This document shows, in pieces, positions 17,527 to 26,048 of a stretch of DNA of 64,000 nucleotides. Numbering within the stretch: position 1 is the first letter of the stretch; each line of letters opens with the position of its first letter. Source of the stretch: Bacteroidales bacterium UBA5197 (GTDB lineage Bacteria > Bacteroidota > Bacteroidia > Bacteroidales > Lentimicrobiaceae); contig DHVX01000072.1 in assembly GCA_002412885.1 (NCBI GenBank), positions 124,001 through 188,000 of the forward strand, written 5' to 3'. A model generated the notes under the pieces. It ran no database searches, was not told the DNA's origin, and saw only the letters and a list, made by a program, of their open reading frames with translations. The position numbers and the translations under genes were made by a program.

Positions 17527-19734
17527 TCAAAGATTTCTGCGAAGATATTCCTCAATCATCGCAAACAGGTGCATACGGGTGTTGCCGCCATAGATACCGT
17601 GATTTCGATTCGTGTATATCATCTGATCAAATTGCTTTCCTGCCTGAACCAGCCTTTCTGAAAACTCCATTGTATTCTGAACATGCACATTGTCGTCGGC
17701 TGCGCCATGAATCAGGAACAATTTACCCTGTAGTTTGTCGGCAAAGAATAAAGGTGAGTTCTGATCATACCCTTCCGGATTATCCTGGGGCTTTCGCATA
17801 AACCTTTCGGTGTAGATATTGTCGTAATACCTCCAGTTCGTCACGGGCGCTACTGCAATTCCTACGCTGAATACTCCTTCGCCTTTTACCATGCATGACG
17901 AAGATATAAATCCGCCGTAGCTCCAACCCCAGATACCGATTCTACCCGCATCAATGTATGGTAGAGTTGCTGCATACTTTGCGGCTTCAATCTGATCGAT
18001 GGTTTCGTATTTGCCCAACTGAAGGTAAGTTACCTTGCGGAAAGCTTCTCCTCTCCCACCGGTTCCACGAGGATCGACACACATTACTATATAGCCCTGC
18101 GAAGCAATATATTCATCGAACCCAAATGACCAATTATCGGTTACCTGCTGAGAATTGGGCCCACTGTACTGATTCATCAGAACAGGATATTTTTTTGCAG
18201 GGTCAAATTCAGGAGGATAAATAACGAATCCATTGAGTGTAACTCCCTCTGCTGTCGTAAAAGTAAAGAATTCCTTTAGCCGTGGTTTGTATTCTGCAAG
18301 CTTTTCAGCGAGTTTTTGATTGTCTTCCAGTACCCTGATTTTTTTACCTGCAGCATCATATAAGGTATAAATTACCGGACTCGAAGCCGATGACCATTTG
18401 TGGATGTAGTACTTGTAAGTGCTGCTGAATTCAGCACTGTGGGTTCCATTTCCGGAAGTCAGCATTTTTGATTTTCCATCCATGGTAACGGTATAAATTT
18501 CGCGACCCATCGGTGAAAGCCCGGCAGCCTGATAATAAAACTTCTTTTCAGAAGGATCAAAGCCGTAAAACTCTGTTATGTCGTACTCTCCTGAGGTCAA
18601 CTGCCTGACGAGGTTTCCATCCATCCCGAAAAGGTAAAGATGTGACCATCCGTCGCGCTCGCTGGTCATCACAAAGTGTTTCCCATCAGGCAAAAAAGTG
18701 ATGTTATCATAGTTTCCTTCGTCAATAAAATATTTGTTTGTTTCCTTAAACATGACCTCTGACTTGCCTGTGTTTGCATTTACTTTGAGAATCTCAAGTT
18801 CATTCTGCAAGCGGTTGAGGCGAAGCACCGCCAATATTAAAGGATCGCTGGTGAATCTGATTCTGGGAATATACTGATCTTTTTCAGGACCAACATTTAC
18901 TCGAATGGTATTGCCAGATTCAAGATTATAAATATGAACCGTAACCACTGAATTGTCCTCCCCTGCTTTGGGATATTTGAATTGTGAATTTGCCGGGTAA
19001 AGCGCATTTTCATCAAGTGCAGGCTTTTGCCCCTGAAACATGGCCATGCCGAACATTTTCACATTGCGTTCATCAAACTTCATATAAGCGAGCTTTTTAC
19101 CATCAGGTGACCATTCAAAAGCCTTGTTGAATGAAAACTCTTCCTCATAAACCCAATCGGGTGCGCCATTGATTATTTCATTGAATTTACCATCGGTAGT
19201 GATTGACTGTTCCTTGCCTGTGGCTATATCAGTGATAAAAATGTTGTTGTCCCTGACAAAAGCAATCTTTGACCCATCGGGTGAGAAATTAGCCAGTTGC
19301 TGCATTCCCTTATCTGAGAGTGGCGTAAACGCTTTACTCTTTATATCGTAAATGAAATAATTGGCCTTGAAAGACCTGCGATAAAGTGGTTCATAGTCAG
19401 ACTGAATCAACACTTTGCTTTCGTCGGCACTGAATTCGTAATCAACTACCATTTTCACCTTATCATCTTCAAATTGCTCAAGATCAAGGATGTCGGCTAC
19501 TTTTTTGCCTGTTTTATAGCTGAATTTTTCAATCTTGCGATAGTCAGAGCTCAGGGTAGTGTAATGAAGCCCATCATTCATGGAACGTATTCCGTAAACT
19601 GAGGCCGATGCAAAAACACGTTTTCTTAAGAGGTCGTCGAGTGTGAATGGTTTGGATTCAGATTGAGCAAATGCTACCATTGCCATTGATGACAAAGAGA
19701 TCACCAACAATAAAAATAAAGCAGTTTTTTTCAT
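17527..19734 (-). CDS. Dipeptidyl-peptidase IV, S9 family
   Basis: The 735-residue exported protease has a signal peptide (about residues 1-23, cleaved after AFA), an N-terminal beta-propeller (about 40-490) and a C-terminal alpha/beta-hydrolase. The catalytic triad is S605 (GWSYGG), D680 (HGAADDN) and H712 (NRNHG), with the same D-H spacing as mammalian DPP4. The DWVYEEE motif at 193-199 contains the double glutamate that holds the free N-terminus of X-Pro substrates, so true DPP-IV activity is likely. It acts in the periplasm or at the surface in peptide scavenging. It is a single gene with a candidate -7 box at 19793-19800. Confidence 0.95.
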   Translation of the reverse strand: MKKTALFLLLVISLSSMAMVAFAQSESKPFTLDDLLRKRVFASASVYGIRSMNDGLHYTTLSSDYRKIEKFSYKTGKKVADILDLEQFEDDKVKMVVDYEFSADESKVLIQSDYEPLYRRSFKANYFIYDIKSKAFTPLSDKGMQQLANFSPDGSKIAFVRDNNIFITDIATGKEQSITTDGKFNEIINGAPDWVYEEEFSFNKAFEWSPDGKKLAYMKFDERNVKMFGMAMFQGQKPALDENALYPANSQFKYPKAGEDNSVVTVHIYNLESGNTIRVNVGPEKDQYIPRIRFTSDPLILAVLRLNRLQNELEILKVNANTGKSEVMFKETNKYFIDEGNYDNITFLPDGKHFVMTSERDGWSHLYLFGMDGNLVRQLTSGEYDITEFYGFDPSEKKFYYQAAGLSPMGREIYTVTMDGKSKMLTSGNGTHSAEFSSTYKYYIHKWSSASSPVIYTLYDAAGKKIRVLEDNQKLAEKLAEYKPRLKEFFTFTTAEGVTLNGFVIYPPEFDPAKKYPVLMNQYSGPNSQQVTDNWSFGFDEYIASQGYIVMCVDPRGTGGRGEAFRKVTYLQLGKYETIDQIEAAKYAATLPYIDAGRIGIWGWSYGGFISSSCMVKGEGVFSVGIAVAPVTNWRYYDNIYTERFMRKPQDNPEGYDQNSPLFFADKLQGKLFLIHGAADDNVHVQNTMEFSERLVQAGKQFDQMIYTNRNHGIYGGNTRMHLFAMIEEYLRRNL

Positions 19735-19792
19735 GAGAGTCAGCGTGTTTTGGTTGAGAAAAAGTTAACGTAAAAATGGTTCTAACCAACGC

Positions 19793-19800
19793 CAAAGATA
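19793..19800 (-). promoter_or_regulatory. Candidate -7 box of the DPP-IV gene
   Basis: TATCTTTG on the minus strand fits the consensus and lies 58 nt before the ATG at 19734. The -33 box is not obvious. Confidence 0.45.
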
Positions 19801-19871
19801 AAAAGACAATCTGATTCCGGACATCAGAATGCATAAAATAGGAGAATTCGCAAAAATCGGGAAAAGAAAAA

Positions 19872-19900
19872 TTGGAATATTGCAGAATTTACTACTTTTG
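19872..19900 (+). promoter_or_regulatory. Promoter of tRNA-Val
   Basis: TTG at 19872-19874 and TACTTTTG at 19893-19900, 18 nt apart, sit directly before the tRNA 5' end at 19909. This fits TAnnTTTG with a slightly short spacer. Confidence 0.6.
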
Positions 19901-19908
19901 CACTCCCC

Positions 19909-19983
19909 GGGATGTTAGCTCAGTTGGTTTAGAGCATCGCCTTGACAGGGCGGGGGTCACTGGTTCGAATCCAGTACATCCCA
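19909..19983 (+). tRNA. tRNA-Val (GAC)
   Basis: The 75-nt cloverleaf has anticodon loop TTGACAG, giving GAC (Val). The acceptor stem GGGATGT/ACATCCC is perfect and the T-loop is TTCGAAT. It is the only plus-strand RNA gene here, a single-gene transcript with its own promoter and terminator. Confidence 0.97.
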
Positions 19984-19999
19984 CAGCACGATTAAATAA

Positions 20000-20055
20000 T
20001 TCCCGGATCAATAAGAAACCTTTGTTTTTTTGGTCCGGGATTTCTATTTTTTTTA
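20000..20055 (+). terminator. Intrinsic terminator of tRNA-Val
   Basis: TCCCGGA (20001-20007) pairs with TCCGGGA (20034-20040). It is followed by a T-rich run ending in eight Ts. It may also end the usher transcript from the other strand, where the tail is only moderately U-rich. Confidence 0.75.
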
Positions 20056-20093
20056 ATTGCTGCCCTCTTTTTTAATGTAAAGTTTCTAAAGAA

Positions 20094-22733
20094 TCAGGGA
20101 TTTCCCTCCTCACCTGAGACCGGAATTAAAGTAATAATTAAGCCTTCAATATAATCACCTTCGGCAAGGGCTTTGATTTCAAATTCAAATTGTCTGGTCT
20201 CTTTCACATTCATAAATCCAAGTTGCGAATTATCAACCCCGATGGTGTAGGCTCCTGGTGGCAGGTCCATGGTATAAAATCCACCATCGCTGAAACTATA
20301 AATGGTCTGTTCGAAGTCACTGTTTTTGCTTTTGATCAGCAGTCTTAAACCGCCCTGCCCGTATTGTTTTCCATTATTATCAATCAAAACCAATCCCTCA
20401 AGGATACCTCCGCGATAGTATGGTATTTCAATACGTTTGTACTGGTTTGGATCAACCACAAATGAGAACTCCTTTTTTAGCGGCACTAAAGTGGGATCGG
20501 CAATGGCATTGCGATTGACACTCAGGTTGTAGAGATAATAACTCTGCAACTGACCAACGCGCAGTATGCTATCGCGACCGATTTCCATGGTGGCAGTGCG
20601 GTCGAGCTTAATTCCCCGGTAAGGAAGCAACTCATCACCTTTATCGTAAACACCTGAATTATTAACATCGACAAACTGAACAATGGCAGCTGAACCACGG
20701 CCTACCTTCTGACGGTTGCTGAGTTCAATATGTTTATTGCGTGCATCCACCCCTACGCTTCCTGAAAAGCTCTGGCGTGCAGCGATGTTTTCGTTGATTG
20801 AATTGATGGTGGTTGTACTGCGCAATTTAGTAAGATCGACGGTTAGCCCAAGTTGCGCTTCGGTCGTCTTTCTGATAAAATTATATCCAAACCCAAGGTT
20901 CAGCCGGCCTGTTTTAAAAACAGTCCGCGACAATTGTATCTCAGCGGTTTCAGTTTGATTTCGTCGCACATTATACTGCATTTGCCCCCTTACAAACATC
21001 CCTCTAACATAGACAGGTATTCCGGGTGAACGCGATATCGTATAAGTAATAGAAGTAGTTAAAAGCCCGGTACCATAATAACTGTCATTTTTGGTTGAAA
21101 GCATGTTATCGCGGTAGTTAAGCCGAAGATTTACACTTCCGAGCCTCGCATTCAAGTCAGTATGGAAATTTGTCAGCCGGATGGTATCAAATACTACATG
21201 TTCACCTCCAAGACGCATTCCGGTATTCATTCCCCATATTTTAAATGGGATGTAAATATTACCTGACATGTTTTCGGTGGCTCCCCGTGCATTGAAAATC
21301 CCCTCACCTTCAAATTTGGTGTAAATAAAGTTAAAGCTGAGATTATTGGCATACATCACGCTGCTGCTTAGGCGGTAAAAAGCATCGGGTGCTGCATCGA
21401 GACTGAGCAGATATTGCCTGGCAATACGGGCTGATAAATTACCATAGTAAAAAACATCATCTGCAACAAATTTATTTCCAAGGTGCTGTGCTCCAATGGA
21501 TGCAGTGAGCCACCTGTTTACGCCCACTCCAACATCGCCATGGGTTATATACTGGTCATTAAGGGTATCGGCCCATATCTGATCAGTTTTGCCGGCCTGC
21601 AAATTATAGGAAACTACCCCACGGGGCAGAAAAGTGAAAGGCACCTGTATTTGTTGATCTTTATCAATATACTCGCCGGATGGCGTATGAATGCGGAGCC
21701 CGATTCGTGTTGTGCCGTAAGTAACCGGAACATCGAAACGATAATAACCCAATTCATCGGCCCTTTTGTAGTCGAGCAGACGATCGTTTATATAGATTTC
21801 TACTTCAGATTCAGGTTCAGTGGTGCCGTCGATAACATAAGTTTCGTACATGCGACGGGGTTCGATGGGATTGTTGGTAACAGAAATACCTTTGAAGGGC
21901 ATGGGTTGTAACCCGGAAGTGCTTTGCTGTCCTGCCGTGATTCCTGAAATATAGGGGTTGTCGCGTATCGCATAACGCCAGCGCAACCCATTGGTAACAT
22001 TGTAATTGTAGCCATTGCTGTGATTTCCTATGAAGCTGCCCTGCAAATCACCGCCAAGCACTTCCATGCCACCGGTCAATGTATAGCCGAGATTTTTTGT
22101 ATTGCCTGCCAGATTAGCATTCACTACATAATCCATAACAGCTCCCCGTAAAATAGCACGCCTGCGTCCGTATCCAAGGGGGTAATCTTCTGTTAAAATT
22201 CTGGCACCGTCAGCACGGCTACGCGCCAGTTCACGGGCTTTGCGTTCCTCAACAGGCAGGGTGTGTGTAGTTTCCAGGCTAAGTACCAGATGCGAAATAT
22301 TGATGGTAAATATGAGGCCGAATATGCTTTCGTAAGCTGCCGGGCTCAGAAAGTAATCCATTTCACCAATAACGAAATCTTCGGGGGTAAGGGAATAAGA
22401 GCTATTCCCAATACTCACCTGCATGGTTTGCAGGTTGATGGTATAGGGTTTCTCAGGTGTGATAAAATTACCACTGACCTTAAAATTCCTCACATCGGAA
22501 TGATGATCGATTTCTAAAAGGCTGAACAGCTCATTGACGGGAAGGTAGGCGCGGTCTTTCTGGTAGTCATAAAGGCTGTTTACATACAAATAACCCACTG
22601 CCTTATGGCGAAGTGTTAGCAGTACCTGTTCATATTGCTGCGTTTGGGCAACCGAAATAAATTGCTGTATCAAAAGGAATATAATAATTATTATCCTTCT
22701 GAAAATCAGTACTATTTGATTCTTGCCTGACAC
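20094..22733 (-). CDS. Chaperone-usher pathway outer-membrane usher
   Basis: The 879-residue protein has a signal peptide (about 1-30), an N-terminal periplasmic domain (about 31-160) and then a long beta-strand-rich region consistent with a 24-strand usher barrel. A plug-like Ig domain interrupts it (about 295-370; TTEPESEVEIYINDRLLDY, then GYYRFDVPVTYG). The C-terminal ~115 residues form a carboxypeptidase-regulatory-like or E-set domain (GGFYTMDLPPGAYTIGV). Ushers bind chaperone-subunit complexes and secrete and polymerise the pilus. The length is at the upper end for FimD-type ushers, and the divergent N-terminus and C-terminal domain recall the alternate (CfaC/TcfC-like) branch. It is the last gene of the locus, 88 nt after the chaperone gene. 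Confidence 0.8.
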   Translation of the reverse strand: MSGKNQIVLIFRRIIIIIFLLIQQFISVAQTQQYEQVLLTLRHKAVGYLYVNSLYDYQKDRAYLPVNELFSLLEIDHHSDVRNFKVSGNFITPEKPYTINLQTMQVSIGNSSYSLTPEDFVIGEMDYFLSPAAYESIFGLIFTINISHLVLSLETTHTLPVEERKARELARSRADGARILTEDYPLGYGRRRAILRGAVMDYVVNANLAGNTKNLGYTLTGGMEVLGGDLQGSFIGNHSNGYNYNVTNGLRWRYAIRDNPYISGITAGQQSTSGLQPMPFKGISVTNNPIEPRRMYETYVIDGTTEPESEVEIYINDRLLDYKRADELGYYRFDVPVTYGTTRIGLRIHTPSGEYIDKDQQIQVPFTFLPRGVVSYNLQAGKTDQIWADTLNDQYITHGDVGVGVNRWLTASIGAQHLGNKFVADDVFYYGNLSARIARQYLLSLDAAPDAFYRLSSSVMYANNLSFNFIYTKFEGEGIFNARGATENMSGNIYIPFKIWGMNTGMRLGGEHVVFDTIRLTNFHTDLNARLGSVNLRLNYRDNMLSTKNDSYYGTGLLTTSITYTISRSPGIPVYVRGMFVRGQMQYNVRRNQTETAEIQLSRTVFKTGRLNLGFGYNFIRKTTEAQLGLTVDLTKLRSTTTINSINENIAARQSFSGSVGVDARNKHIELSNRQKVGRGSAAIVQFVDVNNSGVYDKGDELLPYRGIKLDRTATMEIGRDSILRVGQLQSYYLYNLSVNRNAIADPTLVPLKKEFSFVVDPNQYKRIEIPYYRGGILEGLVLIDNNGKQYGQGGLRLLIKSKNSDFEQTIYSFSDGGFYTMDLPPGAYTIGVDNSQLGFMNVKETRQFEFEIKALAEGDYIEGLIITLIPVSGEEGNP

Positions 22734-22821
22734 CTGAGCTGGTATTTGAAAAATTAATCATCATTTACCCATCGTGGGTTTGAGCCCTATTCTGTTGGAA
22801 GAGAAATCAAATTCTGTTTCG

Positions 22822-23652
22822 TCACTTAACCTGAACTTTGGTTTCGTGAACAATTTTTGGCGCCTGCACCAGGTCGGTGACCATCATATCGTTGCGGCGG
22901 GTTTCAAAACTAAGCTCGAGGGTATAGTCTCCGGCCGGAACTTTCGCAACATTCAGATCTATGCGACGGATAACTTCAAAATAGGCGGTGGTTGTGCTTT
23001 GGGTTTCGGCCACCACATTGCCGCGGCCATCTTTCAGTTTCGCGAACATACTTCCAAGGTAAGGGGCATTTCCGGTACGCAGCAGCGTAGGCCTTATCTG
23101 TAATACACTGTCAACCAGAGTTATGTTAACATCTTTAACTTCAAGGCCGGTGCTTACTTTACCACGGCGATAGAACAATGCGGTTATCTGCTCGAAGTTG
23201 AAACTGATTTTGGTGCCAATCCCTTCGGCCAGATCACCGGTAACTTCCGGTGTTTGGGGTTTGGCCATAACTTTCATACGGGTGAAGTAAAAGCCTTCCT
23301 TTTTACGTTGGCCGGGAATAACCTGAATCCTAACCGTGCGTTGTTCGCCACCAGCCAGAATAAATGAGCGGGGAAAAGTCCGCACCATACTGTCGAGGGC
23401 ATACCCAGCATAGGCTATCGAATCATCATAATTCATTACCAGATTGCCATCACTGTCGCTTGCCGGATAACCGAAGGCAAATGAAATGGTGACTTCATAG
23501 GGCTTTTCGCTGCTATTGGATACAAACAGGTTGCCCACGCCGCTTTTTTCATCAATAAAGACAAAAGAAGGAGCTAACGAAATTTGTGCATAAAGAGGCA
23601 ATACTAAATTGGCCAGAAGGGCAGACAAAATGATGATTTTGATTTTACGCAT
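22822..23652 (-). CDS. PapD-like periplasmic pilus chaperone
   Basis: The 276-residue protein starts with a signal peptide (about 1-22, LPLYAQ). Domain 1 is a PapD-like Ig fold: SLAPSFVFIDEKSG...LFVSNSSEKPYEV, then FPRSFILAGGEQRTVRIQV, the usual G1-strand region. Domain 2 follows (about 165-276) with VLQIRPTLLRTGNAPYLG. Such chaperones complete the incomplete Ig fold of pilus subunits by donating a beta strand and deliver them to the usher. It is longer than PapD (about 218 mature residues). A -7 box at 23718-23725 suggests that chaperone and usher can be transcribed separately from the pilin. Confidence 0.82.
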   Translation of the reverse strand: MRKIKIIILSALLANLVLPLYAQISLAPSFVFIDEKSGVGNLFVSNSSEKPYEVTISFAFGYPASDSDGNLVMNYDDSIAYAGYALDSMVRTFPRSFILAGGEQRTVRIQVIPGQRKKEGFYFTRMKVMAKPQTPEVTGDLAEGIGTKISFNFEQITALFYRRGKVSTGLEVKDVNITLVDSVLQIRPTLLRTGNAPYLGSMFAKLKDGRGNVVAETQSTTTAYFEVIRRIDLNVAKVPAGDYTLELSFETRRNDMMVTDLVQAPKIVHETKVQVK

Positions 23653-23717
23653 GACCGGCAGGTTGAGGGGTTTAAAGATTAGTTTGAATTCCTATGCGTT
23701 GCAAATTAAACTTATTA

Positions 23718-23746
23718 CAAAGATAAAACTTAATTGTATTCGCAAA
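23718..23746 (-). promoter_or_regulatory. Candidate promoter of the chaperone-usher genes
   Basis: On the minus strand, TTTG (23746-23743), 17 nt and TATCTTTG (23725-23718). The -7 box is perfect and the spacer is short. It lies 66 nt before the chaperone ATG. Confidence 0.5.
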
Positions 23747-23759
23747 ACACGGGTAATAT

Positions 23760-23785
23760 AAGGGCGGCGGAAACCCGCCGCCCTT
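23760..23785 (-). promoter_or_regulatory. GC-rich intercistronic hairpin after the major pilin gene
   Basis: A perfect 11-bp stem (AAGGGCGGCGG / CCGCCGCCCTT) with a 4-nt loop starts 22 nt after the pilin stop. No U-run follows on the minus strand. This suits an mRNA-stabilising or partly terminating hairpin that keeps pilin in excess over chaperone and usher, as in other pilus operons. Its function here is inferred. Confidence 0.65.
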
Positions 23786-23807
23786 GGAATACACTTATAA
23801 AGAAGGT

Positions 23808-24374
23808 TTAGTTGTAGGTTGCTGTTAGGGTAATGTTGGCTTCGTAAGTTCCGGCAGCCTGAGTTGCTCCAGGGGTTACCGTAGCACCGATAAATACATA
23901 GATGCCATTCGATCCACTAATATCATTTGTGGGGAAATTTCCAACAGAAACTTGTGTTCCGGTAGCTGCGGTAAAAGTAGTGCCACCGCTGAATGGATTT
24001 GCGGTGTGGTATCCTGCGGTATAAGTGCCGATTGGAAGATCATTGGTTAAATAAGCCAGATTTGCTGGTAACGTAGTAAACTGAACCTGAACATTCGAAT
24101 TAGGTGCAGCGGATACGGTAAATACCCCGGTTGTCTGAGTTCCTTCACCAACCTGTCCACCGGTGGCTACATTTTCCAGATTAATGGTTTTTGCCAAACC
24201 CGGAGATACCCAGCCAAAATCGAGGTCGGTAACACCTGTTACATCCATAGCCTGCAGTACAATAGCTTTCCCAGCAATATTGGCATTGTCAGTATGACCA
24301 GATTGCGCCATGGCGCCCATTGCAAATCCCAATACCACAGTAAGGGTTGCTAAAATTTTAATCGTTGTTTTCAT
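23808..24374 (-). CDS. DUF4402 protein, probable major pilus subunit
   Basis: The 188-residue secreted protein has a signal peptide (about 1-23, AMGAMAQ). The mature part is Gly/Thr/Ala/Val-rich and beta-strand-like, with the DUF4402 layout: an N-terminal AMDVTGVTDLDFGWVSPG strand pair, and a C-terminal AAGTYEANITLTATYN that matches the GxYxxxxxxxxxY ending of pilin Ig folds. Sequence features that suggest it is the main structural subunit are its simple composition, its position directly upstream of the chaperone, and the stable hairpin after it. No lipobox is present. The leader has an inverted repeat at 24448-24466. Confidence 0.8.
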   Translation of the reverse strand: MKTTIKILATLTVVLGFAMGAMAQSGHTDNANIAGKAIVLQAMDVTGVTDLDFGWVSPGLAKTINLENVATGGQVGEGTQTTGVFTVSAAPNSNVQVQFTTLPANLAYLTNDLPIGTYTAGYHTANPFSGGTTFTAATGTQVSVGNFPTNDISGSNGIYVFIGATVTPGATQAAGTYEANITLTATYN

Positions 24375-24447
24375 TTTTTTAAGATTTACGGGTTATTATT
24401 CAATTTGTTGTTAAGCTTTCAATTAGAATTTTTTATAGTGAGAATGA

Positions 24448-24466
24448 TTGATTATAACATAATCAA
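24448..24466. promoter_or_regulatory. Inverted repeat in the major pilin leader
   Basis: TTGATTAT, 3 nt, ATAATCAA: a perfect 8-bp palindrome 74 nt before the pilin ATG. A near-consensus -7 box (TAACCCTTTG, one extra base) lies just upstream at 24478-24487 on the minus strand, so this could be an operator near the start of transcription. Confidence 0.4.
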
Positions 24467-24538
24467 CTCATTCAGAACAAAGGGTTAACCAATTAATTTC
24501 CATTCTACATAGGCCTGAATTTTAGGTTCAACAAAAGG

Positions 24539-25081
24539 TTAATTGTATTCTATTTGAATATCTAGATTCCCATCGAAATCTGTCATGCCTGGTTTGAGAT
24601 CACCCAGCAAGGTCAGGAACAAAAAAGCGGACAGCCTGCCAGGATGATCAACCATATTTTCGATAATCCGACCGCTGTTGCTTAAGGGGAAACATGCATC
24701 GGCACCATTGAATGTGCTGACCTTAAGAGGTTCTGAGAAGCCATCATTGCGAAAACCTGCAAAGACATTTAAAGACATACCTGACCATTGATCATCAGAT
24801 GTGGAATCATCGGTTCTTAATCGAAGCAATACCTGAAGATTTTCATCAGCAGAAATGGAAAAAACGGCTGTGCCTTTCAGCTTAAGCATACCGGTTTGCT
24901 TATCCTTTAATGTAGTAAATTCAATCGGGGTAATTTCACTGAATCCGGATTGAGTGGGAATATCAAGATTTATTTTTGCAAACTGTGCAAAGGCAAAGAA
25001 AGGCAGAAGCACCATTGCAGACACAACTTTTAGTGCCCGAATAAGCTTTGCATTGTCATTTATGTTGCACGGTGTTTTCAT
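24539..25081 (-). CDS. Secreted pilin-like subunit, divergent
   Basis: The 180-residue protein has an unusually long N-terminal lead and signal segment (about 1-32, ending FFAFAQ). The mature part is beta-rich (FAKINLDIPTQSGFSEITPIEF), and the C-terminus FDGNLDIQIEYN resembles the last strand of the neighbouring subunits but lacks the Gly-x-Tyr. It contains one cysteine in the mature part (DACFPLS). I do not assign a named family; context and fold pattern suggest a minor subunit or tip protein of the chaperone-usher system. It lies 164 nt upstream of the major pilin gene and after a 366-nt gap that holds a structured element. Confidence 0.65.
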   Translation of the reverse strand: MKTPCNINDNAKLIRALKVVSAMVLLPFFAFAQFAKINLDIPTQSGFSEITPIEFTTLKDKQTGMLKLKGTAVFSISADENLQVLLRLRTDDSTSDDQWSGMSLNVFAGFRNDGFSEPLKVSTFNGADACFPLSNSGRIIENMVDHPGRLSAFLFLTLLGDLKPGMTDFDGNLDIQIEYN

Positions 25082-25447
25082 CCTGCTTATGCGTTAAAGA
25101 AAAACTTTTCCAGGTAGTTGCTGTCGTTACAACTCCAATATCCGTAAGAGAGTTAACCCCTATCATACGTTAATAACATAACAGCAAAAAAGTAACTGTA
25201 TTTTGCTTGTTATTTGTCATTTATCTTAACTTAATTTCCTGAAAACCAGAATAATCAAAATATAAAGAGCCATATGGCTGATATGGAGATGATTATACAA
25301 CGTACATAAGATACTCAATTTAAAAAACCGTGGGTGTAGCCTGTTTGTGTTCGCAAGCCGGCAGACGAAGCAACCTTTTCGGACGCGCGGGCACAAGAGA
25401 CACCCTGCCCTTAAATGTTTGAAAAATCATAGCATCAGACCGTAAGT
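25082..25447 (-). other. 366-nt gap with a structured element
   Basis: No gene is seen. The outer half (25332-25405) can fold into nested helices: GGGTGT/ACACCC, then TTGTG/CACAA, then CGC/GCG across a 2x2 loop. On the minus strand it is followed by ACGG and six Ts (25327-25322). It may be a terminator for the gene ending at 25448, a palindromic repeat element, or a leader RNA for the gene at 24539. The remaining ~240 nt are AT-rich and show no clear promoter. Confidence 0.5.
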
Positions 25448-26047
25448 TTAATTGTAAGTTGAATAGGAAACTGTAATGTTAATGTCTCCTTCGTACAAAC
25501 CAACGGCGGCATTGTTTGGAACAGGGCCCATTGATCCGTAAATAAACAGATAGGCTGTTCCCGTTGGGTAGGTAACGCCGGGATGATCGGGCGTTGGGGG
25601 TGGGCCCGGAGGACCTGAGCTTCTTCTTAAAACCGGGAATGTTGCGGAGGTAAATCCTGCAGGAACCTGTATGGCCTGGGTTTTGGCGGTCGCTTCGTCT
25701 GATGCACCCATATTGGAGTATGCAAATAAGAGCGATAAAGGTATTTGGTTGTCCACATCCAGAACCAGATTGGGTGGTGCGGAGATAGTAACGGTTATAT
25801 CAAGATCAGCGCGTCCTGTGATGGTAAGGATGGCAGCAGCTTCATCTGTTAAAAGAATCTGAACAGAATTTCCACCAAGGATAACAGGTTGCTTATCGTT
25901 GAAATTTAGTTCACCCAGGCCAAGCGCAGTTATGGTAATGCTTTCGCTGGCATACAGCCCGAAACTGATACGCTGAGCCACAGACCTATGCGTCAGCAAA
26001 ATGCTGAAGAAAAATATCAGGGCAATATACAGGACAATCCTTTTCAT
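25448..26047 (-). CDS. DUF4402-like pilin subunit
   Basis: The 199-residue protein has a signal peptide (about 1-24, HRSVAQ) and a beta-rich mature domain. It starts with SITITALGLGELNF, as in DUF4402 proteins, and ends VGLYEGDINITVSYSTYN, the pilin-type last strand. A proline-rich insert (SSGPPGPPPTPDHPG) sits near residue 145. The frame is open upstream to 26116, but I choose the ATG at 26047. It gives a proper signal peptide and begins 1 nt after the stop of the preceding gene, a strong sign of translational coupling. Probably a minor subunit or adaptor of the surface structure. Confidence 0.75.
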   Translation of the reverse strand: MKRIVLYIALIFFFSILLTHRSVAQRISFGLYASESITITALGLGELNFNDKQPVILGGNSVQILLTDEAAAILTITGRADLDITVTISAPPNLVLDVDNQIPLSLLFAYSNMGASDEATAKTQAIQVPAGFTSATFPVLRRSSGPPGPPPTPDHPGVTYPTGTAYLFIYGSMGPVPNNAAVGLYEGDINITVSYSTYN

Positions 26048-26048
26048 T

